Source of the DNA: Volutella citrinella
Taxonomy: Eukaryota; Ascomycota; Sordariomycetes; Hypocreales; Nectriaceae
Length of the DNA: 64,000 nucleotides
NCBI GenBank assembly: GCA_034401135.1
Contig: JAWZSP010000001.1
Coordinates: 2,604,001-2,668,000, forward strand
Reading direction: 5' to 3'
Shown here: positions 48,231 through 59,209 of the stretch, piece after piece
How the letters are laid out: the number at the start of each line of letters is the position of its first letter
Numbering within the stretch: position 1 is the first letter of the stretch
Made by a program: the position numbers and the translations under genes
Notes under the pieces: generated by a model
Databases searched by the model: none
The model's input: the letters and a program-made list of their open reading frames with translations, nothing else
Told to the model about the DNA's origin: nothing

Positions 48231-49259
48231 TCATTGACCAAAAATCCTTTTGATCACTGACTTGGGCAGACAGTACACAGGATCAACAGTCTCCAAGCCA
48301 GGGTAGCCCAGCAGACTCAAGCCCGTGATGCCGAAGAGCGTGTGGAACACATCCACCATATTTCCAGGACGATCTGATAGTCCTCCGAGTTCGGTGTCTT
48401 GGCATCTTAGGATGAAGTCGATCAGTGCATCCCGGTCTATCCAGTGTGTGTGGCCGATCATCTCAAGGCTGCTCAGCACCCACCAACTATAGCACACATC
48501 TTCATCCTTCTCCGGTCGACCATTGAGGCCGCCACAAGGAACCTGCCTCTCACTCAGCCAGCGGCCAAGCTTCTCTTTATCAACCAGGTCGAGTCGCCCA
48601 GCGATGGTCAAGGCAGCAACGCAGGTGAAAATTTGTCCCGAATGTGACTCTGCACCGGGCGCAACACCGTAGCCACCATCAAAGTTTGCGCACGAGGCAA
48701 CAAAGGCAACTGCTTTCTCAACATCAATCATTGAGGTCAGACCCATAAGAGACATGGCATTCAGGGCGCCGTAAGTGAATCGTGTGTCCTCTTCGCCCCA
48801 CTCGTCCCCGGCGAATGTACCGGTGGCCGGGTTCTGCAGCTTTGCGATATCTGTTTGGCATCAGTAGGGGCAGAATGGCACTCCGGATCATGCGTAATAC
48901 CTACACCTGCCTACTTGGGTCTTCCCAGTGCCTTTGGTCTCCAGTTGGTCAAAAGCGTTGGTCATGGCAAGAATCTGCACAGCACTAACTGTGGAGAGCA
49001 TGTGTGCATCATGGTCGGGCGCGGCGCCAAATCCACCACTCTCGTGTTGGCAGGAGAGGACAAAATCAACAACTTCTTGTGAGGGGAGAGCATCTGGGTG
49101 TCCCAGCAGATGCAACGCCGTCAAACCCCAGTATAAGCCGTTCAGACGAAGATGCTCAGTCAGCCAGTAGTCCAACTCATCTTTTCGTGTATCAAGACTC
49201 TGGATGTATTTGACATGAGCCTCTGTGGCCAACTTCGTATCGGGCCTGGCCTGCGCCAT
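48231..49259 (-). CDS. bet2: geranylgeranyltransferase type II (Rab GGTase) beta subunit
   Basis: Catalytic subunit that attaches geranylgeranyl groups to the C-terminal cysteines of Rab/Ypt GTPases, with its alpha subunit and Rab escort protein, allowing vesicle-membrane attachment. Exons 49259-48911 and 48850-48231 give 322 aa, the normal family length. The alpha-alpha barrel repeats are visible: [65 protein letters not shown]. The zinc ligands Asp and Cys (DEDVCYSWW) and His (VFHT) are present. The only intron uses a GC donor (TAG|GCAGGT) and joins GTA G to AT ATC, giving [16 protein letters not shown], the expected conserved passage; GT alternatives break the frame. Confidence 0.94.
48851..48910 (-). 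other. GC-AG intron in the GGTase-II beta gene
   Basis: A 60-nt intron with donor GTAG|GCAGGT and acceptor AAACAG. Nearby GT options (GTAGGC, GTGTAG, GTATTA) all leave the wrong phase for the downstream frame. Exon sequence matches the AG|GC donor consensus. Confidence 0.8.
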
Positions 49260-49600
49260 GTTGCTGTCAATTTGCTGGAAAGCGAAGAAGTTGGAGAAAG
49301 CTAGCTGGCGGGAGAATTTAACCAGTCAAGGTGCGGGTCTGCTTATGTAATGGCACTCGTTGACTTGCACTACCGGTAGGAATTTGATGGCGCTCATCTT
49401 CGTTCTCGACGGCGCACCTAGTTGACATCTCTCAGTTAGATTTATGGTTTTTTTTACCGACTTCCAACGGCCTCGCAGGTAGTGTAGGTTGCGACATGAT
49501 GCCTCTCATCGTGGTGGCTAACCTCTGATAGCTTGTTCAGAGCTCACCCAACCCCTCACCCATCGCCTGAATTGCGCTTCATCGAGTATCAGTTGCTACG
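49260..49600. promoter_or_regulatory. compact divergent promoter, bet2 and alpha/beta hydrolase
   Basis: Only 341 bp separate the two start codons, so the genes must share or overlap promoters. There is a poly-T tract at about 49447-49455. No known binding motif stands out. Confidence 0.45.
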
Positions 49601-50554
49601 ATGGGCCAAATTCACCAGGAAACCTTAAAAGCCAATGATGGTTGCGAAATCTCATTCAAAACCTCACTGCCCCTCAACTCAATCGCCAGTGGTGATACCG
49701 AGAGGCTCCAATGCGTGATGCTGCTGCACGGTTTCAGTGGCTCAAGTGAATATTTTCACAAGAACCTTGGACCGATAAGTGAGAAGTGCTGGGTAATTGC
49801 CCCTGATATGCGCGGACACGGTCAATCAGGGCACACCCGAGGCGGATACCACGTTGCGAGGCTAGCCATGGACGTTGCCAACCTCATTTCACACCTGAAA
49901 AAGACTGCCCCTGGGTTGCAAGTCGTTCCTGTTGGATGCTCCATTGGAGCTGCTGTTCTGTGGACGTACATTGAGTTGTTTGGGTGCTCCGATTTCGCCG
50001 GGTTCGTTTTTGTCGACCAGGCACCACTTCAGGATCGGTCATTATTCGATGGCTGGGATGAAAGCAAGAGCCACAAGGGCTGTTATGATGAAGCTACGAC
50101 ACTGGCAGCGCAGAAGAGTTGGATGGAAGACTCTCAAGCAGCACACATTGACCTAGTAAAAGGAAGCTTGGGCTATCGCTACGCACCTCAAGAGGACGAT
50201 GGAGTGTCTGCTGAGCAGTCTGCGAGAGATGAGCAGTTCTTCACCAGGATCAGTGCTCTCTGCGACCAGGCCTGGTTGGCGCGTCTCATGGCGGACCATA
50301 CACGCTACGACCATCGCGAAGCTATTGAGATGATCACGGTGCCAACACTTGTGATGGCAGGGCGGAGGTCCGGATGCTTCTCTCTTGATGGGCTGTTGGA
50401 GACGGCTAGACGGGTGAATAATATTCGACCAAACTTGGCACGAGAATCGGTTTTCAACTCAGGACATTGGCTTTTCTACGAAGAGGCTGATCGGTTCAAT
50501 AGCGAGATTGTCCAGTTTCTGGCGAGCTACGTCGACCATGGGGAAACTCAATAG
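49601..50554 (+). CDS. alpha/beta hydrolase, substrate unknown
   Basis: Intronless gene of 317 aa with a full alpha/beta-hydrolase fold. The oxyanion-loop motif LLHGFSGSSEYF is near residues 41-52. Next comes PDMRGHGQSG. The nucleophile elbow is GCSIGAA with Ser at about 114. The C-terminal strand carrying the acid follows PTLVMAGRRSG, and the catalytic His is about 289 in NSGHWLF. The fold resembles non-haem chloroperoxidase/esterase-like or epoxide-hydrolase-like members. No signal peptide or membrane segment is evident, so it is probably cytosolic. It starts 341 bp from bet2 on the opposite strand; nothing links the two functions. Confidence 0.85.
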   Translation: MGQIHQETLKANDGCEISFKTSLPLNSIASGDTERLQCVMLLHGFSGSSEYFHKNLGPISEKCWVIAPDMRGHGQSGHTRGGYHVARLAMDVANLISHLKKTAPGLQVVPVGCSIGAAVLWTYIELFGCSDFAGFVFVDQAPLQDRSLFDGWDESKSHKGCYDEATTLAAQKSWMEDSQAAHIDLVKGSLGYRYAPQEDDGVSAEQSARDEQFFTRISALCDQAWLARLMADHTRYDHREAIEMITVPTLVMAGRRSGCFSLDGLLETARRVNNIRPNLARESVFNSGHWLFYEEADRFNSEIVQFLASYVDHGETQ

Positions 50555-53089
50555 TGATAGCTGTGTTCTGGTTCCTCATAGAGGCTGATATGGGGAATTC
50601 TTTGTTTTCACAGAGCCACTTGTCTCGCAACTTGGAATGGCCCTGCCAGGACTCAGCAAGCAATATCTTGGTAGCTAGCAAATGCTCATCTGGACATGGC
50701 CGCAGCAACTTGGAGAGGCCATCATGCATGGAAATCACTTGCTTGTGCACTTGCTTGTAAGAAAGCAGGGCATGAAAATGCGACTGATCTTTGACACAAA
50801 GACTATTTTGGAGCATGGCGTCATTGCCCTATCTGCGAAGAGTTGTCAGCTTGTCAAAAGTCGGGGCCTTTTGTGCCTGAAGGGGCTTAGAACGAGTCAT
50901 GGGTTGTTGGGTTGGCCAGGGCTGTGAAAGTGGCACGGCGGGTAGCTTCGTTGCTTGCTTGGCCACATGACGTGCGCCACTAGCATCGCAGGACGGGCAG
51001 GAAATCCTCTGACACCCTCTGACATCTGACAACTCCGGATTGGAGGTGGTTGGATGGATCGTGGAGTCACGCCGTCGTATACGCGCCAGTGTGACAAAGA
51101 GCACATTTCATGATGTAGACTATTCAGGGAAGCGTCACACCTAGACGTCCAATAAGAGGCTCAGGAGGGTCACAGGAAATAAATGAGATGGAAATTTCTT
51201 GCTTGATAAGTTGATAGTGCTATGCCATGGCGCATTCAGCCACGCCACTTTCTGCAACTCATCCAAGCGCTGCTCTGCCACGAGGGTCGAATAAAGAATT
51301 AATTATTGACGGGACCCTCTACATGTACTGTCAGGGATGAAGACAGATGCCCCATGCTATTGGTCTGCGCTGGGGCATGCACGGCATCAGGCCAACCGTT
51401 TGCATTTTGGCCCTTTGTCTTCCTTTGTTGATGATGAGGGTCGGGCACTTTTGGGCTGCCCTGCGCACTAACGGAGGGCCAGGGGACGGAGGCGGCCCCT
51501 GAACAACTGGGCGGCGCCCAAAATGACAAAGCCCCCTCCCCCTCACTCTGTGCCTGGCAGCCGCCTGACGCACCAGTTGGGCTACTGAGATTTCTTCTCT
51601 AGCGCGCCTCCTCGTTTCAGGAGTTTGCCATGCTCTGACCCACGCATTCTTCAGGCGGTACCTGTACCCGTAGATGCCGTTAGCAGGTAAAAGCAGGTAC
51701 TAGCCCAGCCCCTAGCCGCTGATGGGGTGACGAAGCCTGGTCGTGAATCGCGATAACTGGTTGGCTCGTTTGGTCTTCGTACCCTCGAAACCGCTCCCCC
51801 GCAAGAAGCTCGCATCATCCATCTCCGTTGTCTTCCTCGTCGGTCCGCTGTGGTGTGTGTGTGTGGTGTGCATGGTCGGGACCAGACAAGCCAGAACAGG
51901 ACAGCATCACTGATCCGCTGTATTATAATTGATAATGTATTGCGTTGCTCGCACAGCCCAGCCCGGTATTTGCCCCGTCTTACGTAGTACAGCCAGCCTC
52001 CAGCCTCAAACCCGCATCCCACGTTCCCTCCTCTGGCCGATACCCGCCCGTTTCTACCTGATACAGCTGCCATCAGTGACAGACACGGCCTGCGACAGCC
52101 TACACTACAGGGTCTTTTGTCGCGACCCAGCTGATTGGGACGCTCCCGCTCTGCTCCGCTCCTTGCCCAGCTCTGCATAGTATTCAGTGGCTGGCTAGCT
52201 GGCTGGCGGCATCGCCCAAGCCTTCGGTCACCTTTTCACTGCTGAAGCGCCAACCACCAATAAACTGCCCAGGGTTGTGTGCGTTTCGGGGCCCCCAAAT
52301 CCGATGTGAGGTGGGCTAGGGATTGACTACCTACCTAGAGCACGGACATCCATTGCTGGTTGCTGGAACCGTAACTTGCGCAGGCTGAGGTGCTCTGGTG
52401 TTCCCATTATCCCCCAATTCCGCAGTAGTATCCTCGCAGCTGCAGCCATTGATCGGGGCATTCCATTCCTGACCACAGCCAGGTATTGCATTGCCCTGCT
52501 GATGCTGACGTGAACGTGAGGTGGTGGTCCGCACAACGCAACGCCGCCCATGGCTAATTGCTAGGTTGTCCGTCCATCGGTCACGCCGCCCACTCCTTGT
52601 CCAGTGCCAAAGCCGAAACGACTACTACTACACGCCCAGGTCGCCTCAGGAGAGGTAGACTGACGAACTGACGAACAGGCGGGCGGACAGACCATTTCCC
52701 CCTCGTCATTCATCAACCATCGCGCGCCTTGCTGGGCTTGGATAATTACCTCCCTTACCTTGCCTCGCCTACCTACCTACCTTACCTTACGGACCTAGCT
52801 GCTCGCTTCCCCAACGGCAGCCCCTCCCACTTCCATCCCCATCAGCACGCCAGCAAGCACGCCAGCACCGCCAACACCACCACACAGTCCACCACCACCA
52901 CCACCACCGCACACCCCCCGCTCTGCTTGCTCCTCGCCCTCGCCAATTTGCGGCACTGATCCCTACAAACACTATAGCCGCCAGATCCTGGACCTCCTGT
53001 CCTGATCAGTGAGTCTCGCCTGGTCGCTCCGCTCTTCCCATCCAATCCGCCTTCCCCAAGCCGGCCTGCGACGTCAGCAGGGCACCGAT
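50555..53089. other. intergenic block and RhoGAP leader
   Basis: 2.5 kb between tandem genes. Open frames (for example 51651-52178 minus) are not protein-like. The final 400 bp is rich in C/T and simple repeats, as in a long 5' leader or promoter of the RhoGAP gene. No gene seen. Confidence 0.5.
52769..52909. repeat. short TACC and CAC microsatellites in the RhoGAP leader
   Basis: TACC-type units at about 52769-52791 and a (CCA)n run at about 52889-52909 lie 180-320 bp before the RhoGAP start codon. Simple repeats likely in the promoter or 5' UTR. Confidence 0.7.
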
Positions 53090-55419
53090 ATGGGACGCAA
53101 GGCGGCACCAGAGCCGCTGCCGCTCCAGCAGTCTGATCCCGCCCTGCGCAGCAGCGATGATCCGCCCACTGCTGGAACCACGTCGTCTCCCGGTTTGTCG
53201 CCCGCCGGCTCCAAGTCGCCCAGGTCTCCTCTCTCTCCCTGGCACAGCAGGTTCTCGCCTCTGAGGCAGCAGAAGGGAACCCACCAGAATCCAAATCTGT
53301 CTCCTGCCTCCCGAGACGAGTCCCGCCAGCCCTCGCCGTCCTACACGCCGCCGCCCGTCCGCGAGGACCTCACCCAGTCCTATCCGCCCATCTCGTCCGC
53401 CTTGGAACAACCTGCCCCTGGCCCACCCTCTGCAGCGTTGACCTCCACCGTGACCCAGCCCGTGCAACAGCCCACCGCTGGTGCTGCTGCCACTGGTGTC
53501 GCCGCCGGCATCCCCAGCACCGCCGCCGCTCACGCTGCGCAGCACGAGACCAAGAAGACAGCCAAGAACAACTTCTTCCACTTCAACAAGCAATCCAAGC
53601 CTCACAACCAGCTCCAAACGCATGGTCATATTCACAAAGATCCCCCCAACAACCCTCACCGTAGCAACCACAACGATTCGCGAAGCCAGATGATGTCGAG
53701 AGGGAACGACGGCTCTAACCGGCCGAGACATGGAGGTATGCATTCCCCTGCTGAGGGCCCAAACTCTGGACATCGCTGTGACACAGTCCACTTTTGGTGG
53801 TGCCCTTGCCGCCCATGGACCATGGGCGACCCAGAGCTCTTTGTCTTGGTTGTAGCTAACTAACCTTTCGCGCTTAATTCAGACCCCTCCCTGCCCGAGC
53901 ACACCCTTCAGAAACCCTCCTCCGCCGACCACCTGAGAAGCGACCTGTCCGTCTCCTCCGCCGGTGACTACGACACCGCATCGCCTCAGTCTACCACGAG
54001 GAAGGCCAAGCCAAAGCCCTTTGGCCGCCTTGGCCGTTCCAACTACGACAAGGACCCTGCAAGCCCCGACCTGAAACCTGCCAGCGCGACGATTGCGTCA
54101 GGCAACGAGCCTGAGCTGCACCTCAACTCGATCCCACTGAGGACTGCACCAGTAGCGCAAGACCGCTCCTTCAAGGACATGATGAGCTCTGCTGTTCGAA
54201 ATCGCTCAGAAGACCGCGCCCCCGCACGCGATTCCTCGTCGACTCGAGAGCACCAGCGCGATAATCGAGGGCACCCTATCGCCCATAGGGACAACGGGGG
54301 TTCTGCTTTCCTCAGCGGACTCCGAAGCTCCTCGACCCGCGCGGCTGGCATCTTCAGCGGAGGGCTTTTTGGAAAAAGCACGCGGAGCGGCTCCACGACG
54401 GAGAAGGATTCATCGGTCGACGACGAAAACTATCAGCTCAAGGTTATCAATCTACCTCTAGTCGAACAGACCCGCTTGACAAGAATATCGAAGCGCCTCG
54501 AGGACTCTAGAGACAAGACCGAGTTTTGGATGCCAGCATTTCCTTGGAGGGCTATTGACTATCTCAACTACAAGGGCTGCGAGGTGGAAGGCCTCTATCG
54601 AGTACCAGGGAGCGGTCCGCAAATCAAGAAGTGGCAGAGGAGGTTTGACGAACGTAGGCACCCACATTCCTCTCTGACATGAGGCTCACTAACACGACGA
54701 TAGAATATGATGTCAACCTGTTCGAGGCCGATGACCTGTACGATATCAACATTATCGGCTCCATGTTGAAGGCGTGGCTGCGAGAGTTGCCCGAGGAGCT
54801 CTTCCCCAAGACATCCCAAGATCGCATCTCACGAGAATGTGCGGGCGCCGAGGAGGTGCCAGAGATGCTTGTCGAAGAGCTCTCTAACCTTTCCCCCTTC
54901 AACTACTATCTGCTATTCGCAATCACATGCCACCTCAGCCTCCTTCTCGCTCACTCTGACAAGAACAAAATGGATTTTAGAAACCTCTGCATCTGCTTCC
55001 AGCCATGCATGAAGATTGATGCCTTCTGCTTCAAATTCCTAGTCTGCGACTGGCGCGATTGCTGGAGAGGCTGCAAAAACGAGAGCTTCTTCATTGAGGA
55101 GGAGTACATGTTGTTCGATCAGCCTCCGCCGCGAGGCCTCGCTGAGCCACAGAGGCCAAGACCACAAGATGCTGAGGCCGACCGACGCCAGCTCTCGTCG
55201 TCGGACAGCAATCAGCAGTCCGCCCTGGGTCCGGGGGACCATAGGGGCCGATTGAGGAAGAAGCCGGTGCCCCTGTCCGGGTCCAATGGGAGTGTAGGAA
55301 CCAACAATTCCACAGTGTCGACAACGTTGACCATCCACAGCGACCGTGACACGGGCAGAGGCCCTGGAGACATGCGACCGTTGTCGCCGATAAAACCCTT
55401 GTCGCCGCTCGGATTCTGA
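53090..55419 (+). CDS. RhoGAP-domain protein
   Basis: GTPase-activating protein for a Rho-family GTPase, so probably acting on cell polarity or wall signalling (inferred from domain). Exons 53090-53735, 53883-54653 and 54704-55419 give 710 aa. Residues 1-380 are Ser/Pro-rich and disordered, containing SP/TP sites and basic patches. The RhoGAP domain spans about 400-620: the arginine finger is Arg at about 455 in GLYRVPGSG, followed by the spliced RRFDEQYDVNLFE, IGSMLKAWLRELPEELFP, and NKMDFRNLCICFQPC. The tail is again disordered, ending SPIKPLSPLGF. The start at ATG 53090 is the first in-frame ATG after a long leader. Subfamily not resolved. Confidence 0.88.
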
Positions 55420-56418
55420 GTGTTTTGCTCTCGGTCCGTTGAATTGAGGCCCCGTCTATACTCGAACAGTTCCAATGGTACGACGAACTGGAGCTGTCGC
55501 GTATATATGGTGTTCTCAGCCTTACGATATCACGCCGTTTATGACCAATGTTCAATTCGAATCAATTTGCACTTTCGTTTCTTCATATCAATGGCTTTTT
55601 ACAATGCGGCGTTTCCACGAGCAAAACGTGAAGCTGAGACACCGCCCATCTTGGGTGGCTATGTCACAGCCCTGAAGCATAATCGTTATTTGTTGCCCTT
55701 TTCGTTGTTTGGTATACCCATTGTCTCGTTAGTGAAGGAAAGGGGATGTTGGCTCTTGGCGGTATCCTAATCCTTCACGCCAAAAGGGCACTCCTCCGGG
55801 CCCAACAGCGCTTTTATTCGTGGATCTTTTCTTTCCTGTTATTTTGAAGCATTCCGAATGAGTTTCAGGAGAATGGGTTGGTGGCCCTAGTCGTTTCACA
55901 TCGATAGAAGAAGACTGGGAGGGGCAAAAATGGACCTAGTTCTTGAGGACGGGTAAATCTGGCAGAGGACGGTCTACCTCTCAGGCTTCAGCAGTTTCAA
56001 AACGCTTTCTTGTCTTTCTTCGCTACACTTGTAGGTGCTTGTGTTTCCAGGCGACAAGAATCTTGAAGGGGGGAGGGTACGTATGCATTGTGTACAACAA
56101 CTCGGGGGGCATATACGAGGATTCTAATGCGGAGTTGAACTTGCGATTGGAAAGACATCAAATCAGTAACAAGCAACGAAACGATGACGAACAGGAAAGC
56201 GCAGTGAAGTCGTCTCATTTTCAAGATGGTTGTGGGATTCGCCCCAAAATCTGTATGTATGATGCCGATTCGTAACGTACAGTAAACGCCTGCCCCAAAA
56301 CGCCGCCCATTAATGCTCACCCGCCGCCCGCCTTGGTTTTCTTTTCTTTTCGGGGTCAAGAACTCAATCGTTTCCTCTCGCCCGAGGCCCTTGGCCTGTC
56401 TTCGCGTTGACATCCTCC
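55420..56418. other. convergent 3'-3' spacer
   Basis: 1.0 kb between the RhoGAP stop and the RRS1 stop, T-rich in places. Should hold both 3' UTRs. No gene seen. Confidence 0.5.
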
Positions 56419-57018
56419 TCACGCCTTCTTCTTGCCTGCCTTGTCCACGGCGATCCTCTCGTTCTTCCTCATCTTGCGCTCGTTGCGCCTCACCCTCTCT
56501 TTGCGCTCTCTCCGACCATCACCACGCACGCTGGTGCCTTCCTTGCGCTCTCTCTCGGCCTTCATGTCGACCTCAACGATGGGATCATCCTCGCCCTTCT
56601 TGTTCAGAGCCTTGTAGCCCCACTTGCGCTTCCACTCGCCGGACTGCTCGTCAAAGGCGAGGTTGCGGCGCTGCTCGCGTGTCTTGGGCGCGATGCCCTT
56701 CTTGGCTGCGAAGCGCTCCCACTTGGTCGGGGCCTTGGGCTGGGGCACCGGCTTCTCGCGGGGCAGGCGGGTGCTGGGGGCTGGCAGTGACAGCAGCACG
56801 CCGTCCTTGGTCGAGTTGAGCGGGCAAGTCGTCAGGAGCTGGTTGATGAGCGACTGTGCGCCGTCGCGGGCAAGCTCCGCGAGGGACTGCTCGATCTCGG
56901 AGGCATCGAGGGCGACGGGGTTGGGGTCCTCGGCGAGGAGGTTACCCAGGTCGAATGTGTAAGGCGTCGGCTTCTCGACAGCGACGGGGAGCTTGGTCTT
57001 GGTGCCGTTGACGGCCAT
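56419..57018 (-). CDS. rrs1: ribosome biogenesis regulator RRS1
   Basis: Nucleolar factor that with Rpf2 loads the 5S RNP (5S rRNA, uL18, uL5) onto pre-60S particles. Single exon, 199 aa, the normal family size. Signatures are the N-terminal YTFDLGNLLAEDPNPV, the central LPREKPVPQPKAPTKWERFA followed by KKGI and KTREQRRNLAFDE, and GEWKRKWGYK. A very basic tail ends KAGKKKA and serves for nuclear/nucleolar targeting and RNA contact. Its promoter is shared with the mitochondrial ribosomal gene on the other side. Confidence 0.96.
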   Translation of the reverse strand: MAVNGTKTKLPVAVEKPTPYTFDLGNLLAEDPNPVALDASEIEQSLAELARDGAQSLINQLLTTCPLNSTKDGVLLSLPAPSTRLPREKPVPQPKAPTKWERFAAKKGIAPKTREQRRNLAFDEQSGEWKRKWGYKALNKKGEDDPIVEVDMKAERERKEGTSVRGDGRRERKERVRRNERKMRKNERIAVDKAGKKKA

Positions 57019-57458
57019 TTTTGCCAGAATTGAAGCTGGGCGATTGAGGCTTCTGGTGACCTATTTGATCGGCTGTGTGTGGGAAAAGGTCGGCGTCGTA
57101 GCGAAACGGTCTGCAGATCTCGAGGTCCTGCTCCTTCCAACCTCGCGGCATTGGGGAACTTTTTTCGTACTTTTTCCTGCTATCGATAAGCCATCACCAA
57201 GCCCGGAGCAGTGGGTGGCCGTTTTTCCGAGGCCACCCGCCCTCCACCCAATCAGGCCACGCCTACGCGCGCAACCCTGCAAGCTTTGGCTCTGGGGGTG
57301 TGTCGATATGTCTCGAGATTTTCGTCACATACCACTTCACCGGCCCAGGCGTCAGTCAGAGCAGCGTCCACAGCCGGCCCAATTGGCCTCAATGCGGCAG
57401 TAGTCGAACACCCACTTGATCACTCGTGCCCCCCGAACCCCCCCCCCCCCAAGGCACC
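57019..57458. promoter_or_regulatory. divergent promoter of rrs1 and rsm23
   Basis: 440 bp between two ribosome-related starts. A CCAATCA box lies at about 57248-57254, and a 13-base C run (57438-57450) ends 8 bp before the rsm23 ATG. Shared regulation of cytosolic and mitochondrial ribosome genes is plausible but inferred. Confidence 0.45.
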
Positions 57459-58901
57459 ATGGCATCCTCCAGCTCGCTGCGGTGCCTCGTCCGGCCCGCG
57501 ATCCCAGTCGCACCGCGCATCACGCCCATCATGATGGCGACCGCTGCCTTCTCGACCTCCAACACCGCCTTGGCTGCTGCGCCTGCCATCAAGAGCCGCC
57601 GAGACCTACCCCAGAAGGTGAAGAAGGCAGTCAAGAAGCGCGGCAATATCGTTCCTGTCCGCAAACCCCAGCCCGGCGAGCGAAAAGCCTTCCGCAAGCG
57701 AATCCAGCTCAGCAACAACAGTGCCCTGCCTGTCGAGGGCCTTGAGCCGCTGGAGGCGAATACCATGGCCGTGGACGAGAGCGCTGGCAACGTCTTCGCC
57801 ATTCCAGACTTGTTGGTGGATCAGCTCCGTGCCCTCGAGGCCTTCAAGACGACGCAGGCCTGGAACCTCTTCCGACGACCTCACATGCTGCTGCGAAAGG
57901 AGACGGTGGAACTCATGAAGAAGCTCGAGGCGTCCGCTGACAAGAAGGAGACGCTCAAGTGCGTCCTGACTGGGAGCCGGCTCTCGGGAAAGAGCATGGC
58001 CACGCTCCAGGCCATGTCCTACGCCCTCCTCAACAACTGGGTGGTTCTGCACATCCCTGAAGGTTGGTGACCTTGTGTCCAAACGTGTTATCGTAATTGC
58101 TCTCTAACCACAGTCCGCGCAGGCCAGGATCTTACCAACGGAAACACCGAATATTCTCCCCTCGAGGGCACGAACCCCTTGCAGTTTGCCCAGCCCGTGT
58201 ACACCCTTAAGATGATCCAGGGCATTTACAGGGCCAACAGGGTCGTTCTTGAGAAGCTGAAGCTAGAGAAGGACTGGTCCAAGTTCAGCAACCTAAAGCA
58301 GGGCGCCACCCTAGCCGATCTCCTGTTGAGCGCCAAGGAGTCCGAGTACGCCTGGCCGACTCTGGAAGCTCTGTGGACTGAGCTCACACTCCCCGGTCGA
58401 CCCCCCGTACTCTTCGCACTGGACGGCCTCGCGCACATCAACAAGGTCAGCGCCTACCGCGATCCCGATTTCAACCAAGTCCATGCCCATGACCTCACTC
58501 TGGTGCGCATGTTCGTCGATGCCCTCTCAGGCAAGACTCGCCTCCCCAACGGTGGCGCCGTCATTGCCTCCACCTCTGCGAACAACGTTCTCTTCCACCC
58601 CTCCCAGGAGCTGGCCCTCTCCCAGCTTGAGGCTGGCCAGGCCGGCCAGGAAGTCCCCAAGCCCAACCCCTATGAACGCAACTACGACGAGAGGGTGTAC
58701 GATTCCCTGAAGAACTCGTGGGTTCTCCGCCTGGAAGGTGTGTCCAAGGATGAGGCACGCGCGCTGATGGAGTACTGGGGTTCTAGCGGGCTGATGCGAT
58801 CCATCCTTAACTCACGCACCGTCTCGGAGAAGTGGACTATAGGAGGCCACGGAAACATTGGCGAGATGGAGCGGGCAGCTCTGTTGCAGATGAGGATGTA
58901 A
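57459..58901 (+). CDS. rsm23: mitochondrial small-subunit ribosomal protein mS29 (DAP3/Rsm23)
   Basis: GTP-binding head protein of the mitochondrial small ribosomal subunit. Exon 1 is 57459-58062. Exon 2 starts at 58114 or, by a second in-frame AG, at 58123, giving 463 or 460 aa. The N-terminus is basic and Ser/Ala/Arg-rich, fitting a mitochondrial presequence with likely cleavage before the AAAPAIKSRR region. The P-loop is GSRLSGKS at residues 172-179. The DAP3-family block QDLTNGNTEYSPL follows the intron. VLFALDGLAHI is the Walker-B-like strand. A C-terminal winged-helix-like end contains SKDEARALMEYWG. Start ATG 57459 sits right after a 13-C run. Confidence 0.94.
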
Positions 58902-59209
58902 AATGTATTATTGTATGCATAATTGTATTATACCGGTCTGTAGAACCGAAAACATGTATCAGCTCTTTCAAGCGGTTCGCTTCGGTCAGCACTCCTAGAC
59001 ATGTTGGATGTTTCTCCATTATCGGTCGTAACTGATTGATTGAATCGTATTGCATCATGGACTACTAACAGCTCCCCTGTCCCGTAAGGAGTCTTGTACT
59101 CAGCAAACCCACTTCTCGGGGCAAACAAATCATCATCTGCCCTCGCAATATCCTAAAACGCCAGACCAACCAATATCCCCAAACATCTTTCATTACTACT
59201 GTGGGCCCT
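58902..59209. other. convergent 3'-3' spacer
   Basis: 308 bp between the stops of rsm23 and mcm7, AT-richer than coding DNA; 3' UTRs. A TATTATTGTATGCAT-type stretch follows the rsm23 stop. No gene. Confidence 0.5.
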
